DNA from: Amycolatopsis sp. QT-25
GTDB lineage: Bacteria; Actinomycetota; Actinomycetes; Mycobacteriales; Pseudonocardiaceae
Direction: 5' to 3'
DNA: 64,000 nucleotides
NCBI RefSeq assembly: GCF_029369745.1
Contig: NZ_CP120210.1
Location: 5,828,001 to 5,892,000, forward strand
Of the stretch, positions 37,989 through 45,614 are shown piece by piece. The notes under the pieces were generated by a model that saw nothing but the letters and a program-made list of their open reading frames with translations, had not been told where the DNA came from and did not search any database. How positions within the stretch are numbered: position 1 is the first letter of the stretch; each line of letters starts with the position of its first letter. Made by a program: the position numbers and the translations under genes.

Positions 37989-38773
37989 CTCGGCACGACG
38001 AGGCCGGTGGGCTTGGTGCGGGTATGCACGCGATAGCCCACCGGCAGCGTCACCCGCTTCTCCCCGGCGGCTGAGGAAACCCCGTTGAGCCGCCGGACCT
38101 CCGCGACGGCCTTCGCCGCGACCGGAGCGCTGAACTCGATCTTCAGCACCGCTTCCATCGCGGCGGCGTCTTCGAACAGCCACCGCGTCGGCACCTTGCG
38201 GCAGTCGAAACCCTGACGGGCGAAGAACTTCTCGACCCCGGGCGGGTCGTACCGCGGCAAATCCAGCCGCATCCAGCGTCCGTAGGGTTCACTCGTCACA
38301 TCGAGATCCACGATCATCAAGGTCCCGCCCGGCCGCAGCACGCGCTCCGCTTCGCGAAGACCGGGTTCGCAACCAGGACCGAAGAAGTACGCGGTGCGCG
38401 CGTGGACGACGTCGAAAACCGCGTCCGGCAAGGGAAGCCGCTGGGCACGACCTTGCCGCACCTCGACGTTCGACAGTCCCCCGACCCGGTTCCGCGCGTC
38501 GCGCACGAGCGGCTCATGGGGTTCGATCCCGACCACCGACCGCGCCGTCGCGGCGAACATCGGCAGATGGAACCCGTCACCACAGCCGATGTCGAGGACG
38601 TCCTCACCGGACCAGTCACGGCACCCGGCGAGCACGCGCCAAATCTCCCCGTCGACGTCCTGCGCGCGGTTCTCGACCTCGTAGGCCTTTTGGTAGTACC
38701 AGATGTTCGGACTCGGCAGCACCTCGTCCCCGCCGCGGCGGAAGGAGGAGACAGCTCGGGGAAACCAGCGCAC
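37922..38773 (-). CDS. Class I SAM-dependent methyltransferase
   Basis: 283 residues with motif I DVLDIGCGDGFH at about 58-69, followed by VVGIEPHEPL, ARTAYFFGPGCEPGL and RVLRPGGTLMIVDLD, all of the UbiE/Methyltransf_11 type. The acceptor is unknown. The GTG at 38773 has GGAG five bases upstream. The last 22 codons are antisense to the end of the PadR gene. Confidence 0.85.
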   Translation of the reverse strand: MRWFPRAVSSFRRGGDEVLPSPNIWYYQKAYEVENRAQDVDGEIWRVLAGCRDWSGEDVLDIGCGDGFHLPMFAATARSVVGIEPHEPLVRDARNRVGGLSNVEVRQGRAQRLPLPDAVFDVVHARTAYFFGPGCEPGLREAERVLRPGGTLMIVDLDVTSEPYGRWMRLDLPRYDPPGVEKFFARQGFDCRKVPTRWLFEDAAAMEAVLKIEFSAPVAAKAVAEVRRLNGVSSAAGEKRVTLPVGYRVHTRTKPTGLVVPSHSVSSADASAGAASSASPRMP

Positions 38774-38890
38774 GGAAGCTCCAACGACGGGAGCCCTGGC
38801 TGGGTTCCAAGGACCATCCGGGTCGAAATCTTTAACAGAAACAATGCGGTCAGCGACTAGACTTCACTCCCACCGGAAAGGGAGAACCGC

Positions 38891-39736
38891 ATGTCGCTCG
38901 GCTCGGCCGCTCACACTTCCGTCATCCCCTCAGGAATTCCGTGCTGGATCGAGCTCGCGTGCAGCGACGAAGCGGCCGCGCAAGCCTTCTACAGCGGCCT
39001 TTTCGACTGGGAGTTCGCCGTCCAGCGTGATCCGGCGACACCGACCGGCCGGTACTCCATCGCGACGCTGAACGGCGTCCCCACCGGTGGTCTGTACCGC
39101 GCCGGCATGGAGGGGCCGACCGGGTGGAGCGTCCACATCTCGGTGCCCCAGGTGGCCGCGGCCGCCGAATGGGTGGACAGTCTCGGTGGCCGGGTCACCC
39201 TCGGCCCGGTGGCGATTCCCCATCGTGGCAACATCGTCCACGCCATCGACGCGTGCGGCGCGCACGTCGTCTTCTGGGAGCCGCCCGCCACCTGGCAGTT
39301 CGCGACCGGGGTGCCCAACACCTTCAGCGGCGCGGATCTCAACACCCACGACGGCGCGGCGGCGGATCACTTCTACTGCCGTCTCTTCAACTACACCAGC
39401 CATCAGATCGGCGACGGCGCGGCGCTCGACTACGCCGAATGGCTCATCGAGCACGAACCGGTGCTGTACCGGTACGTGATGGGCTCGGAATACCGGCCGG
39501 ACACTCCCCCGCACTGGATGGTCTATCTGGAACTCGACCCGGCGCGCGGTGCCGACGCCGCGGCGGGACAGGCCTTGATGCTCGGCGGCACCGTCGTGGT
39601 CCAGCCCTACGACACCCCGTACGGCCGGATGGCCATCCTCGCCGACCCGGACGGTGCGGTGTTCGCCGTGATCGACCATTCCCGGGCCACAGAGGGCTGG
39701 GGCGCCGCCGAAGTCGACGATCCGTACGACGACTGA
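38891..39736 (+). CDS. Two-domain VOC (glyoxalase-fold) protein
   Basis: 281 residues made of two VOC modules: IPCWIELACSDEAAAQAFYSGLFDWEF and a second starting near 144 (FSGADLNTHDGAAADHFYCRLFNYTS). The N-terminal layout and length match the actinobacterial CFP30B/TB27.3-type proteins. Metal-ligand positions appear incomplete, so the catalytic role is unknown. A GGGAG lies before the ATG. It is divergent from the methyltransferase with 117 bases between the starts. Confidence 0.88.
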   Translation: MSLGSAAHTSVIPSGIPCWIELACSDEAAAQAFYSGLFDWEFAVQRDPATPTGRYSIATLNGVPTGGLYRAGMEGPTGWSVHISVPQVAAAAEWVDSLGGRVTLGPVAIPHRGNIVHAIDACGAHVVFWEPPATWQFATGVPNTFSGADLNTHDGAAADHFYCRLFNYTSHQIGDGAALDYAEWLIEHEPVLYRYVMGSEYRPDTPPHWMVYLELDPARGADAAAGQALMLGGTVVVQPYDTPYGRMAILADPDGAVFAVIDHSRATEGWGAAEVDDPYDD

Positions 39737-39836
39737 GGCGCGAGCGCGATCCGGTACTGATTCCTTCGCGCCGCGAGTGCCCGCACTGGCTCACTTGAGT
39801 CGAAACGCGGTCAAATCAGACGAATAAGTTCATTCG

Positions 39837-40090
39837 AGTCCGCAGGTGGCGTGGGAACGCATTCCCGGCGGAGCGAGGTGTGCGGCGGCGCGTCCCGGTC
39901 GGCGAACTCGTGGCCGAACGTTCGCGCGGCCCCGCCGTCGATGGCGACCCACTGGCGCGAGCACTCATCGCACCGGCGGCCTCGCCGAACAAGGTGACGT
40001 TCCGAGCATCCCCGCCGAAGACACGCGCGTGGCGCTGCACCCAGCGAAGGGCGCCTGCTGGTCCTGAAGCCGAAAGCACCGGAGCCGCGG
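39837..40090 (-). pseudogene. Decayed type-B carboxylesterase
   Basis: On the minus strand LQDQQA (40052-40069) is read in one frame and, after a shift, ALRWVQRHARVFGGDARNVTLFGEAAGA in another, the conserved block around the nucleophile of type-B carboxylesterases. The nucleophile motif G-E-S-A-G reads G-E-A-A-G, so the Ser is lost. A third piece, FGHEFADRDAPPHTS (about 39877-39918), belongs some 200 residues further on in intact enzymes. Two frameshifts, an internal deletion and a lost Ser make it non-functional. Confidence 0.8.
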
Positions 40091-40171
40091 CCGCTGCCCG
40101 CACCGGAGGTGAAGCTGCCGCCTCAAAAATTCCGGTATTCGCCGGTTCTCACGCCGCGACCTGCGTTTCGG

Positions 40172-41068
40172 CTAGACGGGGACGAAGGCCGAAAGCAACA
40201 ACCAGGAGACGACGGCCGAAGGGAGCAACGAATCGAGGCGGTCCATCAGGCCGCCGTGCCCCGGCAGCATGTTCCCCATGTCCTTGACCCCGAGATCCCG
40301 CTTGATCAGGGACTCGACGAGGTCGCCCAGCGTCGCCGTGCAGACGATCGCCGCGCCGAACAGCACGCCCTGCCAGGCGTGGCCGTCGAGCAACAGGCTC
40401 AGGGTCAGCGCGCCGGCGACCACACCGGCCACGAGGGAACCGGCGAAACCCTCCCAAGTCTTCTTCGGGCTGATGCTGGGTGCCATCGGATGCTTGCCGC
40501 CCAGCACACCGGCGATGTAGCCGCCGGTGTCCGAAGCGACGACGCCGATCATGAACGCCAGCACCCGCCCGACGCCGTCTTCCGGCGGGACGAGCATCGC
40601 GGCGAAAGCACCGAAAAGCGGGATGTACGCGACGGCGAAAACCGAAGCGCTGATGTCGCGCAGATAGCCGTCCGCGCCGCCGGGCAACCGCCACAGCAGG
40701 CAGACGAGCACCGTCAGCACGAACGCCGTCAACGCGCCTTCACGGCCATACGGCCACGCCAGCCAGATCATCGCCTGACCGCCGACGAGCACCGGGACCA
40801 GCGCGATCCGGATGCCCGCCGCACGCTTCAATGCCCCGGCCAGCTCGATCGTGCCGACCGCGATCGCGATCGCGATGATGCCGATGAACAGAAAGCGGAC
40901 GGTGAGCAGGGACGTCACGATCGCCGCCCCCAGCAGCAGCCCGACCCCGATCGCGGCGGGCAGGTTGCGGCCGGCGCGGGAAACCTTCTGCGCCGGTTCC
41001 GGCTTCTCCGCCGAAACCGGTTCCGGGGCGTCCACCCGGTCCTCGCGTTCCTCGCTCACCTGGCTCAT
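40172..41068 (-). CDS. cdsA: Phosphatidate cytidylyltransferase
   Basis: Makes CDP-diacylglycerol from phosphatidic acid and CTP, feeding all anionic phospholipids and phosphatidylinositol. 298 residues: a polar N-terminal tail (about 1-32) then eight or so membrane helices. The signature is in ISPKKTWEGFAGSLVAG and KRDLGVKDMGNMLPGHGGLMDRLDSLL. It overlaps the frr stop by one base (TGATG), so it is translationally coupled in rpsB-tsf-pyrH-frr-cdsA. Confidence 0.95.
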   Translation of the reverse strand: MSQVSEEREDRVDAPEPVSAEKPEPAQKVSRAGRNLPAAIGVGLLLGAAIVTSLLTVRFLFIGIIAIAIAVGTIELAGALKRAAGIRIALVPVLVGGQAMIWLAWPYGREGALTAFVLTVLVCLLWRLPGGADGYLRDISASVFAVAYIPLFGAFAAMLVPPEDGVGRVLAFMIGVVASDTGGYIAGVLGGKHPMAPSISPKKTWEGFAGSLVAGVVAGALTLSLLLDGHAWQGVLFGAAIVCTATLGDLVESLIKRDLGVKDMGNMLPGHGGLMDRLDSLLPSAVVSWLLLSAFVPV

Positions 41069-41625
41069 CAGACCTCGAGTAGCTCGGCTTCCTTGTGTTT
41101 CACCAGCTCGTCGACCTTGTGGCTGTAAGTGTCGGTGAGATTCTGGAGTTCCTTCTCGGCGTGGACGACCTCGTCCTCGCCCGCCTCGCCGTCCTTCTTG
41201 ATCCGGTCGAGTTCTTCCTTGGCCTTGCGGCGGACGCTGCGGATCGAGACGCGGGCGTCCTCACCCTTGGCCTTGGCGACCTTCACCATCTCCCTGCGGC
41301 GCTCTTCGGTGAGCTGCGGGATGACGATGCGGATCACGTTGCCGTCGTTGCTCGGGTTGACGCCGAGGTCCGACTCGCGGATCGCCTTCTCGATGGCGTT
41401 GAGCGAGGTCTGGTCGTAGGGCTTGATCAACGCCATCCGGGCTTCGGGGATGTTGACGCCCGCCAACTGGTTCAGCGGCGTCGGCGCGCCGTAGTAGTCG
41501 ACGACAACGCGCGAGAACATCCCAGGGTGAGCCCGGCCGGTGCGTACCGACGACAGGTCCTCCTTGGCGACGGACACCGCTTTTTCCATCTTCTCCTCGG
41601 CGTCGAGGAGGGTCTCGTCGATCAC
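41068..41625 (-). CDS. frr: Ribosome recycling factor
   Basis: Splits post-termination ribosomes with EF-G. 185 residues, the usual length, with SSVRTGRAHPGMFSRVVVDYYG, the hinge and domain II (LNQLAGVNIPEARMALIKPYD) and the C-terminal helix ELQNLTDTYSHKVDELVKHKEAELLEV. It lies 51 bases after pyrH. Confidence 0.97.
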   Translation of the reverse strand: MIDETLLDAEEKMEKAVSVAKEDLSSVRTGRAHPGMFSRVVVDYYGAPTPLNQLAGVNIPEARMALIKPYDQTSLNAIEKAIRESDLGVNPSNDGNVIRIVIPQLTEERRREMVKVAKAKGEDARVSIRSVRRKAKEELDRIKKDGEAGEDEVVHAEKELQNLTDTYSHKVDELVKHKEAELLEV

Positions 41626-41676
41626 GGCAACTCCCGTAGTTGTGTATTCGTACCGATTGCGGAGGTCAGGGCAGGA

Positions 41677-42420
41677 CTACGCGGGCACCCCGTCGGCGGG
41701 GGTGTCGACCAGGGTGCCGATCCTCTCCCCACTGACCGCCCGGGCGATGTTCCCCTCGGTGAGCAGATTGAACACGATGATCGGCATGTTGTTGTCCATG
41801 CACAGGCTGAACGCGGTGGCGTCGGCGACCTTGAGGTCCCGTTCCAGCACCTCGCGGTGGCTGATCTCGTGGAACATCTCGGCCGTCGGGTCGCTCTTCG
41901 GGTCCGCGGTGTAGACGCCGTCGACGGCCTTCGCCATCAAGACGGCTTCGCAGCCGAGTTCGAGCGCGCGCTGCGCGGCGGCGGTGTCCGTGGAGAAGTA
42001 CGGCATGCCGACCCCGGCACCGAAGATGACGACGCGGCCCTTCTCCAGGTGGCGCTCGGCGCGGCGCGGGATGTACGGCTCGGCGACCTGCCCCATGGTG
42101 ATGGCGGTCTGCACGCGGGTGGGCAGGCCCTCCTTCTCCAGGAAGTCCTGCAATGCCAGGCAGTTCATGACGGTGCCGAGCATCGCCATGTAGTCCGCGC
42201 GGTCACGGTCCATGCCGCGCTGCGACAGCTCCGCGCCGCGGAAGTAGTTGCCACCGCCGATCACGACGGCGATCTGCACGCCCGTCCGCGCGACGTCGGC
42301 GATCTGCTGAGCGACCGAGTGCACCACATCCGGATCAACCCCGATGGAACCGCCGCCGAACATCTCGCCGCCCAGCTTCAGCAGCACCCGCCGGTATCCG
42401 CCTTCGATCCGGACACCCAT
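41677..42420 (-). CDS. pyrH: UMP kinase
   Basis: Phosphorylates UMP to UDP with ATP as a hexamer. 247 residues from the ATG at 42420, which has GGGAGG upstream and starts at the family's conserved RVLLKLGGEMFGG. Further motifs are VVIGGGNYFRG, GAGVGMPYFSTDTAA, AKAVDGVYTADP and the C-terminal VSGERIGTLV. A hairpin separates it from tsf. Confidence 0.97.
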   Translation of the reverse strand: MGVRIEGGYRRVLLKLGGEMFGGGSIGVDPDVVHSVAQQIADVARTGVQIAVVIGGGNYFRGAELSQRGMDRDRADYMAMLGTVMNCLALQDFLEKEGLPTRVQTAITMGQVAEPYIPRRAERHLEKGRVVIFGAGVGMPYFSTDTAAAQRALELGCEAVLMAKAVDGVYTADPKSDPTAEMFHEISHREVLERDLKVADATAFSLCMDNNMPIIVFNLLTEGNIARAVSGERIGTLVDTPADGVPA

Positions 42421-42447
42421 GTCGCCCTCCCTAATGCCGTGAACCCG

Positions 42448-42486
42448 ACTGTGCCCCGTCCCCGATGGACGGAGACGGGGCACAGT
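42448..42486 (-). terminator. Hairpin between tsf and pyrH
   Basis: Perfect 13-base arms (42448-42460 and 42474-42486) with a 13-base loop in the tsf-pyrH gap, 26 bases past the tsf stop. It may terminate or attenuate the rpsB-tsf transcript, so that pyrH needs less mRNA. Confidence 0.75.
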
Positions 42487-42512
42487 GGTGATTCTTGTGT
42501 TCCGCGCCTGGA

Positions 42513-43337
42513 TCAGGCCTGGCCGACCTCGAACCGGGCGAACCGGCTCACGGTCACGCCGGCCTCGTCGAGCAGGGCCTTGACGGTCTTCTTGTTGTCC
42601 TTGACCGACGGCTGCTCGAGCAGGACGTTGTCCTTGTAGTACGCGTTGACCTTGCCCTCGATGATCTTGGGCATGGCCTGCTCCGGCTTGCCCTCTTCAC
42701 GGGCGGTCGCCTCGGCCACGCGGCGCTCGTTCTCGACGATCTCGGCCGGGACCTCGTCGCGGGTGAGGTACTTGGCCTTGAGCGCGGCGACCTGCATGGC
42801 GGCGCCACGAGCGGCCTCGGCGGCGACCTCGCCCTCACCGGTGTACTCGATGAGCACGCCGACGGCGGGCGGGAGGTCCGCACCGCGACGGTGCAGGTAC
42901 GTGGTGGTGGTGCCCTCGTAGGCGGCGACACGGCGCAGTTCGAGCTTCTCACCGATACGGGCGGCCAGCTCCTGGACCTGCTCGTCGACGGTCTTGCCGT
43001 CGAGCGAGGCGGCCTTCAGCTTCTCGACGTCGCTGGTCTTCTCGGCCTTCGCGACCTCGACGATCTTCGCGGCGAGAGCCTGGAAGTCCTCGTTCTTCGC
43101 GACGAAGTCGGTCTCGGAGTCGAGCTCGATCAGCACGCCGCCTTCACCGGCGACAAGGCCTTCGGCGGTGGCGCGCTCGGCGCGCTTGCCGACGTCCTTC
43201 GCGCCCTTGATGCGCAGGAACTCGACGGCCTTGTCGAAGTCGCCGTCGTTCTCCTCCAGCGCCTTCTTGCAGTTCATCATGCCGGAGCCGGTCAGCTCGC
43301 GGAGACGCTTCACGTCTGCGGCGGTGTAGTTCGCCAT
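42513..43337 (-). CDS. tsf: Elongation factor Ts
   Basis: Nucleotide exchange factor for EF-Tu. 274 residues with the N-terminal UBA-like domain (YTAADVKRLRELTGSGMMNCKKALEENDGDFDKAVEFLR) and the TDFVA contact motif (SETDFVAKNEDF) for the EF-Tu G domain. It lies between rpsB and pyrH, with a hairpin in each gap. Confidence 0.97.
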   Translation of the reverse strand: MANYTAADVKRLRELTGSGMMNCKKALEENDGDFDKAVEFLRIKGAKDVGKRAERATAEGLVAGEGGVLIELDSETDFVAKNEDFQALAAKIVEVAKAEKTSDVEKLKAASLDGKTVDEQVQELAARIGEKLELRRVAAYEGTTTTYLHRRGADLPPAVGVLIEYTGEGEVAAEAARGAAMQVAALKAKYLTRDEVPAEIVENERRVAEATAREEGKPEQAMPKIIEGKVNAYYKDNVLLEQPSVKDNKKTVKALLDEAGVTVSRFARFEVGQA

Positions 43338-43389
43338 CGTGGGTGTGTCCGTCCTTTTTCAGGTACGAGAAAAGTCTTTGGGGAAGTCA

Positions 43390-43421
43390 CCCGTGGGGCC
43401 GCCCGGAGGCGGCCCCACGGG
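43390..43421 (-). terminator. GC-rich hairpin between rpsB and tsf
   Basis: Perfect 14-base arms (43390-43403 and 43408-43421) with a CGGA tetraloop, 10 bases after the rpsB stop. It may be an attenuator, an RNase barrier or an RNA-stabilising element that gives rpsB more protein than tsf. Confidence 0.75.
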
Positions 43422-43430
43422 CTGGGTGCA

Positions 43431-44303
43431 TCAGGAGGAGGCGGTGGCCTGCTCGGCCGGGGCCTCGGTGGGGGCCCCGGTCGCGGCGGCCGCTTCCTTG
43501 GCGTCCGCGGCGGCGGTCTCGGAGCCGGCGAGCAGCTCCTTCTCCCACTCGGCCAGCGGCTCGTCCGTGGCGACGCCCGCCTCGGGCTTGGCGTCGGCGG
43601 AGGAACCGTTGCGGCTGGAGCGGGCCATCAGACCGGCGGCGGCGGCCTCGGCCACGACCTTGGTCAGCAGCGCGGCCGAACGGATCGCGTCGTCGTTACC
43701 CGGAATCGGGTAGTCGACCTCGTCCGGGTCGCAGTTGGTGTCCAGGATCGCGACGACCGGGATGTTCAGCTTGCGAGCCTCGCCGACGGCGATGTGCTCC
43801 TTCTTCGTGTCGACGATCCACACGATGCTCGGCACCTTGGCCATGTCGCGGATACCGCCGAGGGTCTTCTCGAGCTTGTCCTTCTCACGGGTGAGCGTGA
43901 GGATCTCGCGCTTGGTCAGGCCGGCGAAACCACCGGTCTGCTCCTGCGACTCGAGCTCCTTCAGGCGGAGAAGACGCTTGTGCACCGTCTGGAAGTTGGT
44001 CAGCATGCCGCCGAGCCAGCGCTGGTTCACGTAGGGCATGCCCACGCGCGAGGCCTCGGAGGCGATGGCTTCCTGCGCCTGCTTCTTCGTGCCGACGAAC
44101 ATGATGGTGCCACCGTGCGCGACGGTTTCCTTGATGAACTCGTACGCACGGTCGATGTACGTCAGCGTCTGCTGCAGGTCGATGATGTAGATGCCGTTGC
44201 GCTCGGTGAAGATGTAGCGCTTCATCTTCGGGTTCCACCGACGGGTCTGGTGCCCGAAGTGCACGCCGCTGTCGAGCAGCTGCTTCATGGTGACGACGGC
44301 CAT
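43431..44303 (-). CDS. rpsB: 30S ribosomal protein S2
   Basis: 290 residues from the ATG at 44303, where the conserved MAVVTMKQLLDSGVHFGHQTRRWNPKM begins. Further signatures are QRWLGGMLTNF and DTNCDPDEVDYPIPGNDDAIRS. A 45-residue Ala/Glu-rich tail follows the core, as in many actinobacteria. First gene of the translation/lipid cluster. Confidence 0.98.
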   Translation of the reverse strand: MAVVTMKQLLDSGVHFGHQTRRWNPKMKRYIFTERNGIYIIDLQQTLTYIDRAYEFIKETVAHGGTIMFVGTKKQAQEAIASEASRVGMPYVNQRWLGGMLTNFQTVHKRLLRLKELESQEQTGGFAGLTKREILTLTREKDKLEKTLGGIRDMAKVPSIVWIVDTKKEHIAVGEARKLNIPVVAILDTNCDPDEVDYPIPGNDDAIRSAALLTKVVAEAAAAGLMARSSRNGSSADAKPEAGVATDEPLAEWEKELLAGSETAAADAKEAAAATGAPTEAPAEQATASS

Positions 44304-44685
44304 TGCCGGAATCAACCTCTTCTGTGTCGTGCGCGCCCGGCTCCGCCGGAACGCGCTCATGCGGTTCGTCGCTTTCGGCCGGGTGGCCGATCGCCCTGGT
44401 GCCGATGCTCGGGCCCGGACCCGGGAGTGCAGTGACCCCAGGGACCGCCGGGCCGTGTGCCCCCGGTTGTCCTGACCCTCCGTGAGGAGATCGGCCATCG
44501 GGGGCGCGCACGTGCACGCGAAGTCAGTCCGCTGACGCGGACCGCGCAAAAGAGTCTACTCCCTGTCGCCATCGGGTACCGCACCGGCAGCCCCTGATGA
44601 GAGCGGTTGTCCACAACCGCTGCGGTAATCCACAGATTTCCTCGTCCAACCCCCCGCACCCCATCGTTGCCCCAGCCTGGAACAC
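44304..44685. other. Divergent leader region between rpsB and the M23-like gene
   Basis: 382 bases without a gene. It holds a palindrome GCGGTTGT-CC-ACAACCGC (44604-44621) that contains the DnaA-box string TTGTCCACA, and a second box-like TAATCCACA at 44626-44634. The part nearest rpsB is probably its 5' leader; no known r-protein leader fold was recognised. Confidence 0.5.
44607..44634 (+). promoter_or_regulatory. Pair of DnaA-box-like sites upstream of rpsB
   Basis: TTGTCCACA (44607-44615) equals the actinobacterial DnaA-box consensus, and TAATCCACA (44626-44634) follows 19 bp later in the same orientation. Two close boxes can titrate DnaA or let it regulate a promoter. Confidence 0.45.
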
Positions 44686-45291
44686 ATGACGATGACAAGC
44701 TGTTCCCGCCCTGTCACCAGGCATTCCTTCGCGATCGACCGCACCGGCGGCAGGCATCGCCGCCCGGGGCACCCTCGACACCTTCCCCGCCTCGCGATCC
44801 TCGCGACCTTGCTCGCGATCTTGGCGTCGGCGGCGATGCCGGGGACGGCCAGGAGCGCGCCCACACCGCAAGGGCGCCTCTCCTGGCCGCTCTCCCCGGC
44901 ACCGAGCGTCACCAGGTACTTCGAGCCACCCGCCACGCCGTACGGCCCCGGTCACCGAGGCGTCGACCTCCTCGCGCCGCCGGGCACGAACGTGCTCGCG
45001 GCCGCCGAAGGCGTGGTGATGTTCGCCGGGCAGGTGGCGGGTCGCGGGGTGATTTCGATCGATCATGAAGGAGGCCTGCGCACCGCCTATCAACCGCTCG
45101 TGCCGACGGTCACCGCGGGTGACCAGGTTTACCGGGGTCAAGTGCTCGGAACGCTCGCGACGGGCCATCCGGGCTGCCCGGAGCCGGCGTGTCTGCATTT
45201 CGGCGTCCGCAAGGGCGAGGAGTACGTGGATCCGCTCGCCTTGATCGGTGAGCCGTCCGAGATCCGCCTCAAACCCTGGGAAGGAGATTGA
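44686..45291 (+). CDS. M23-like (LytM) exported peptidase-fold protein
   Basis: 201 residues. A basic N-terminus and the helix LAILATLLAILASAAM give a signal peptide or anchor. The LytM fold has the zinc ligands His90-xxx-Asp94 (GHRGVDLLAP) and His171. In active M23 enzymes the last motif is H-x-H; here it is C169-L-H171, so the catalytic His is replaced by Cys. It matches the protein that follows rpsB divergently in mycobacteria (Rv2891 type). It may bind, or weakly cut, peptidoglycan peptides. Confidence 0.85.
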   Translation: MTMTSCSRPVTRHSFAIDRTGGRHRRPGHPRHLPRLAILATLLAILASAAMPGTARSAPTPQGRLSWPLSPAPSVTRYFEPPATPYGPGHRGVDLLAPPGTNVLAAAEGVVMFAGQVAGRGVISIDHEGGLRTAYQPLVPTVTAGDQVYRGQVLGTLATGHPGCPEPACLHFGVRKGEEYVDPLALIGEPSEIRLKPWEGD

Positions 45292-45313
45292 GCGACCGTT
45301 TCGGCAAAGTTGC

Positions 45314-45479
45314 GCCTGGACATACGTGTTGTCCGCGCAAGCACACGTGTCGTCCGCCTGGACACACATGCCGTCCAACCAGTCATACGTGCCGTCCCGC
45401 TGGACACACATGCCGTCCAACCAGTCGCACGTGCCGTCCCGCTGGACACACGCTTCGTCCAACCAGACACGTGCCGTCC
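45314..45479. repeat. Tandem array of eight 21-bp units
   Basis: Units start at 45314, 45335, 45356, 45377, 45398, 45419, 45440 and 45461. The first seven are exactly 21 bases and the last is 19. Each ends in a variant of ACACGTGCCGTCC. From unit 3 on, two types alternate (GCTGGAC... and AACCAGT...), giving a 42-bp higher-order period. It lies between the convergent ends of the M23-like gene and whiG. Most reading frames are open through it because of the period, but no frame carries a supported start. Confidence 0.9.
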
Positions 45480-45614
45480 CGCTGTCACCGGAGCATGCGA
45501 CCCACCCACGGACGGAAAGATTCTCCGGTAACGCGGCAAGGTTGCGACGCAGGCCTCGGGGCCTTCACAGCTCACCCGAAGCGACTCGGCTGATCGTCGC
45601 GGGCCAGGACCAGG

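Noticed and set aside
44607..44634. A replication origin
   Set aside because: Only two DnaA-like boxes, no dnaA or dnaN nearby and no AT-rich unwinding region.
44524..45462. A minus-strand frame with a 14-residue repeat through the 21-bp array
   Set aside because: GC3 is high, but it runs antisense through the whole M23-like gene and lacks a ribosome site, so it is a shadow frame.
45314..45479. A CRISPR array
   Set aside because: Units are contiguous and without unique spacers, and there are no cas genes.
45288..45593. A Cys/His heptad-repeat peptide (GHTCRP) starting with TTG at the M23 stop
   Set aside because: Third-position GC is near 50 percent while genes here are above 85 percent, and the Shine-Dalgarno sequence is one base from the TTG. 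The frame is open only because the 21-bp unit keeps phase.
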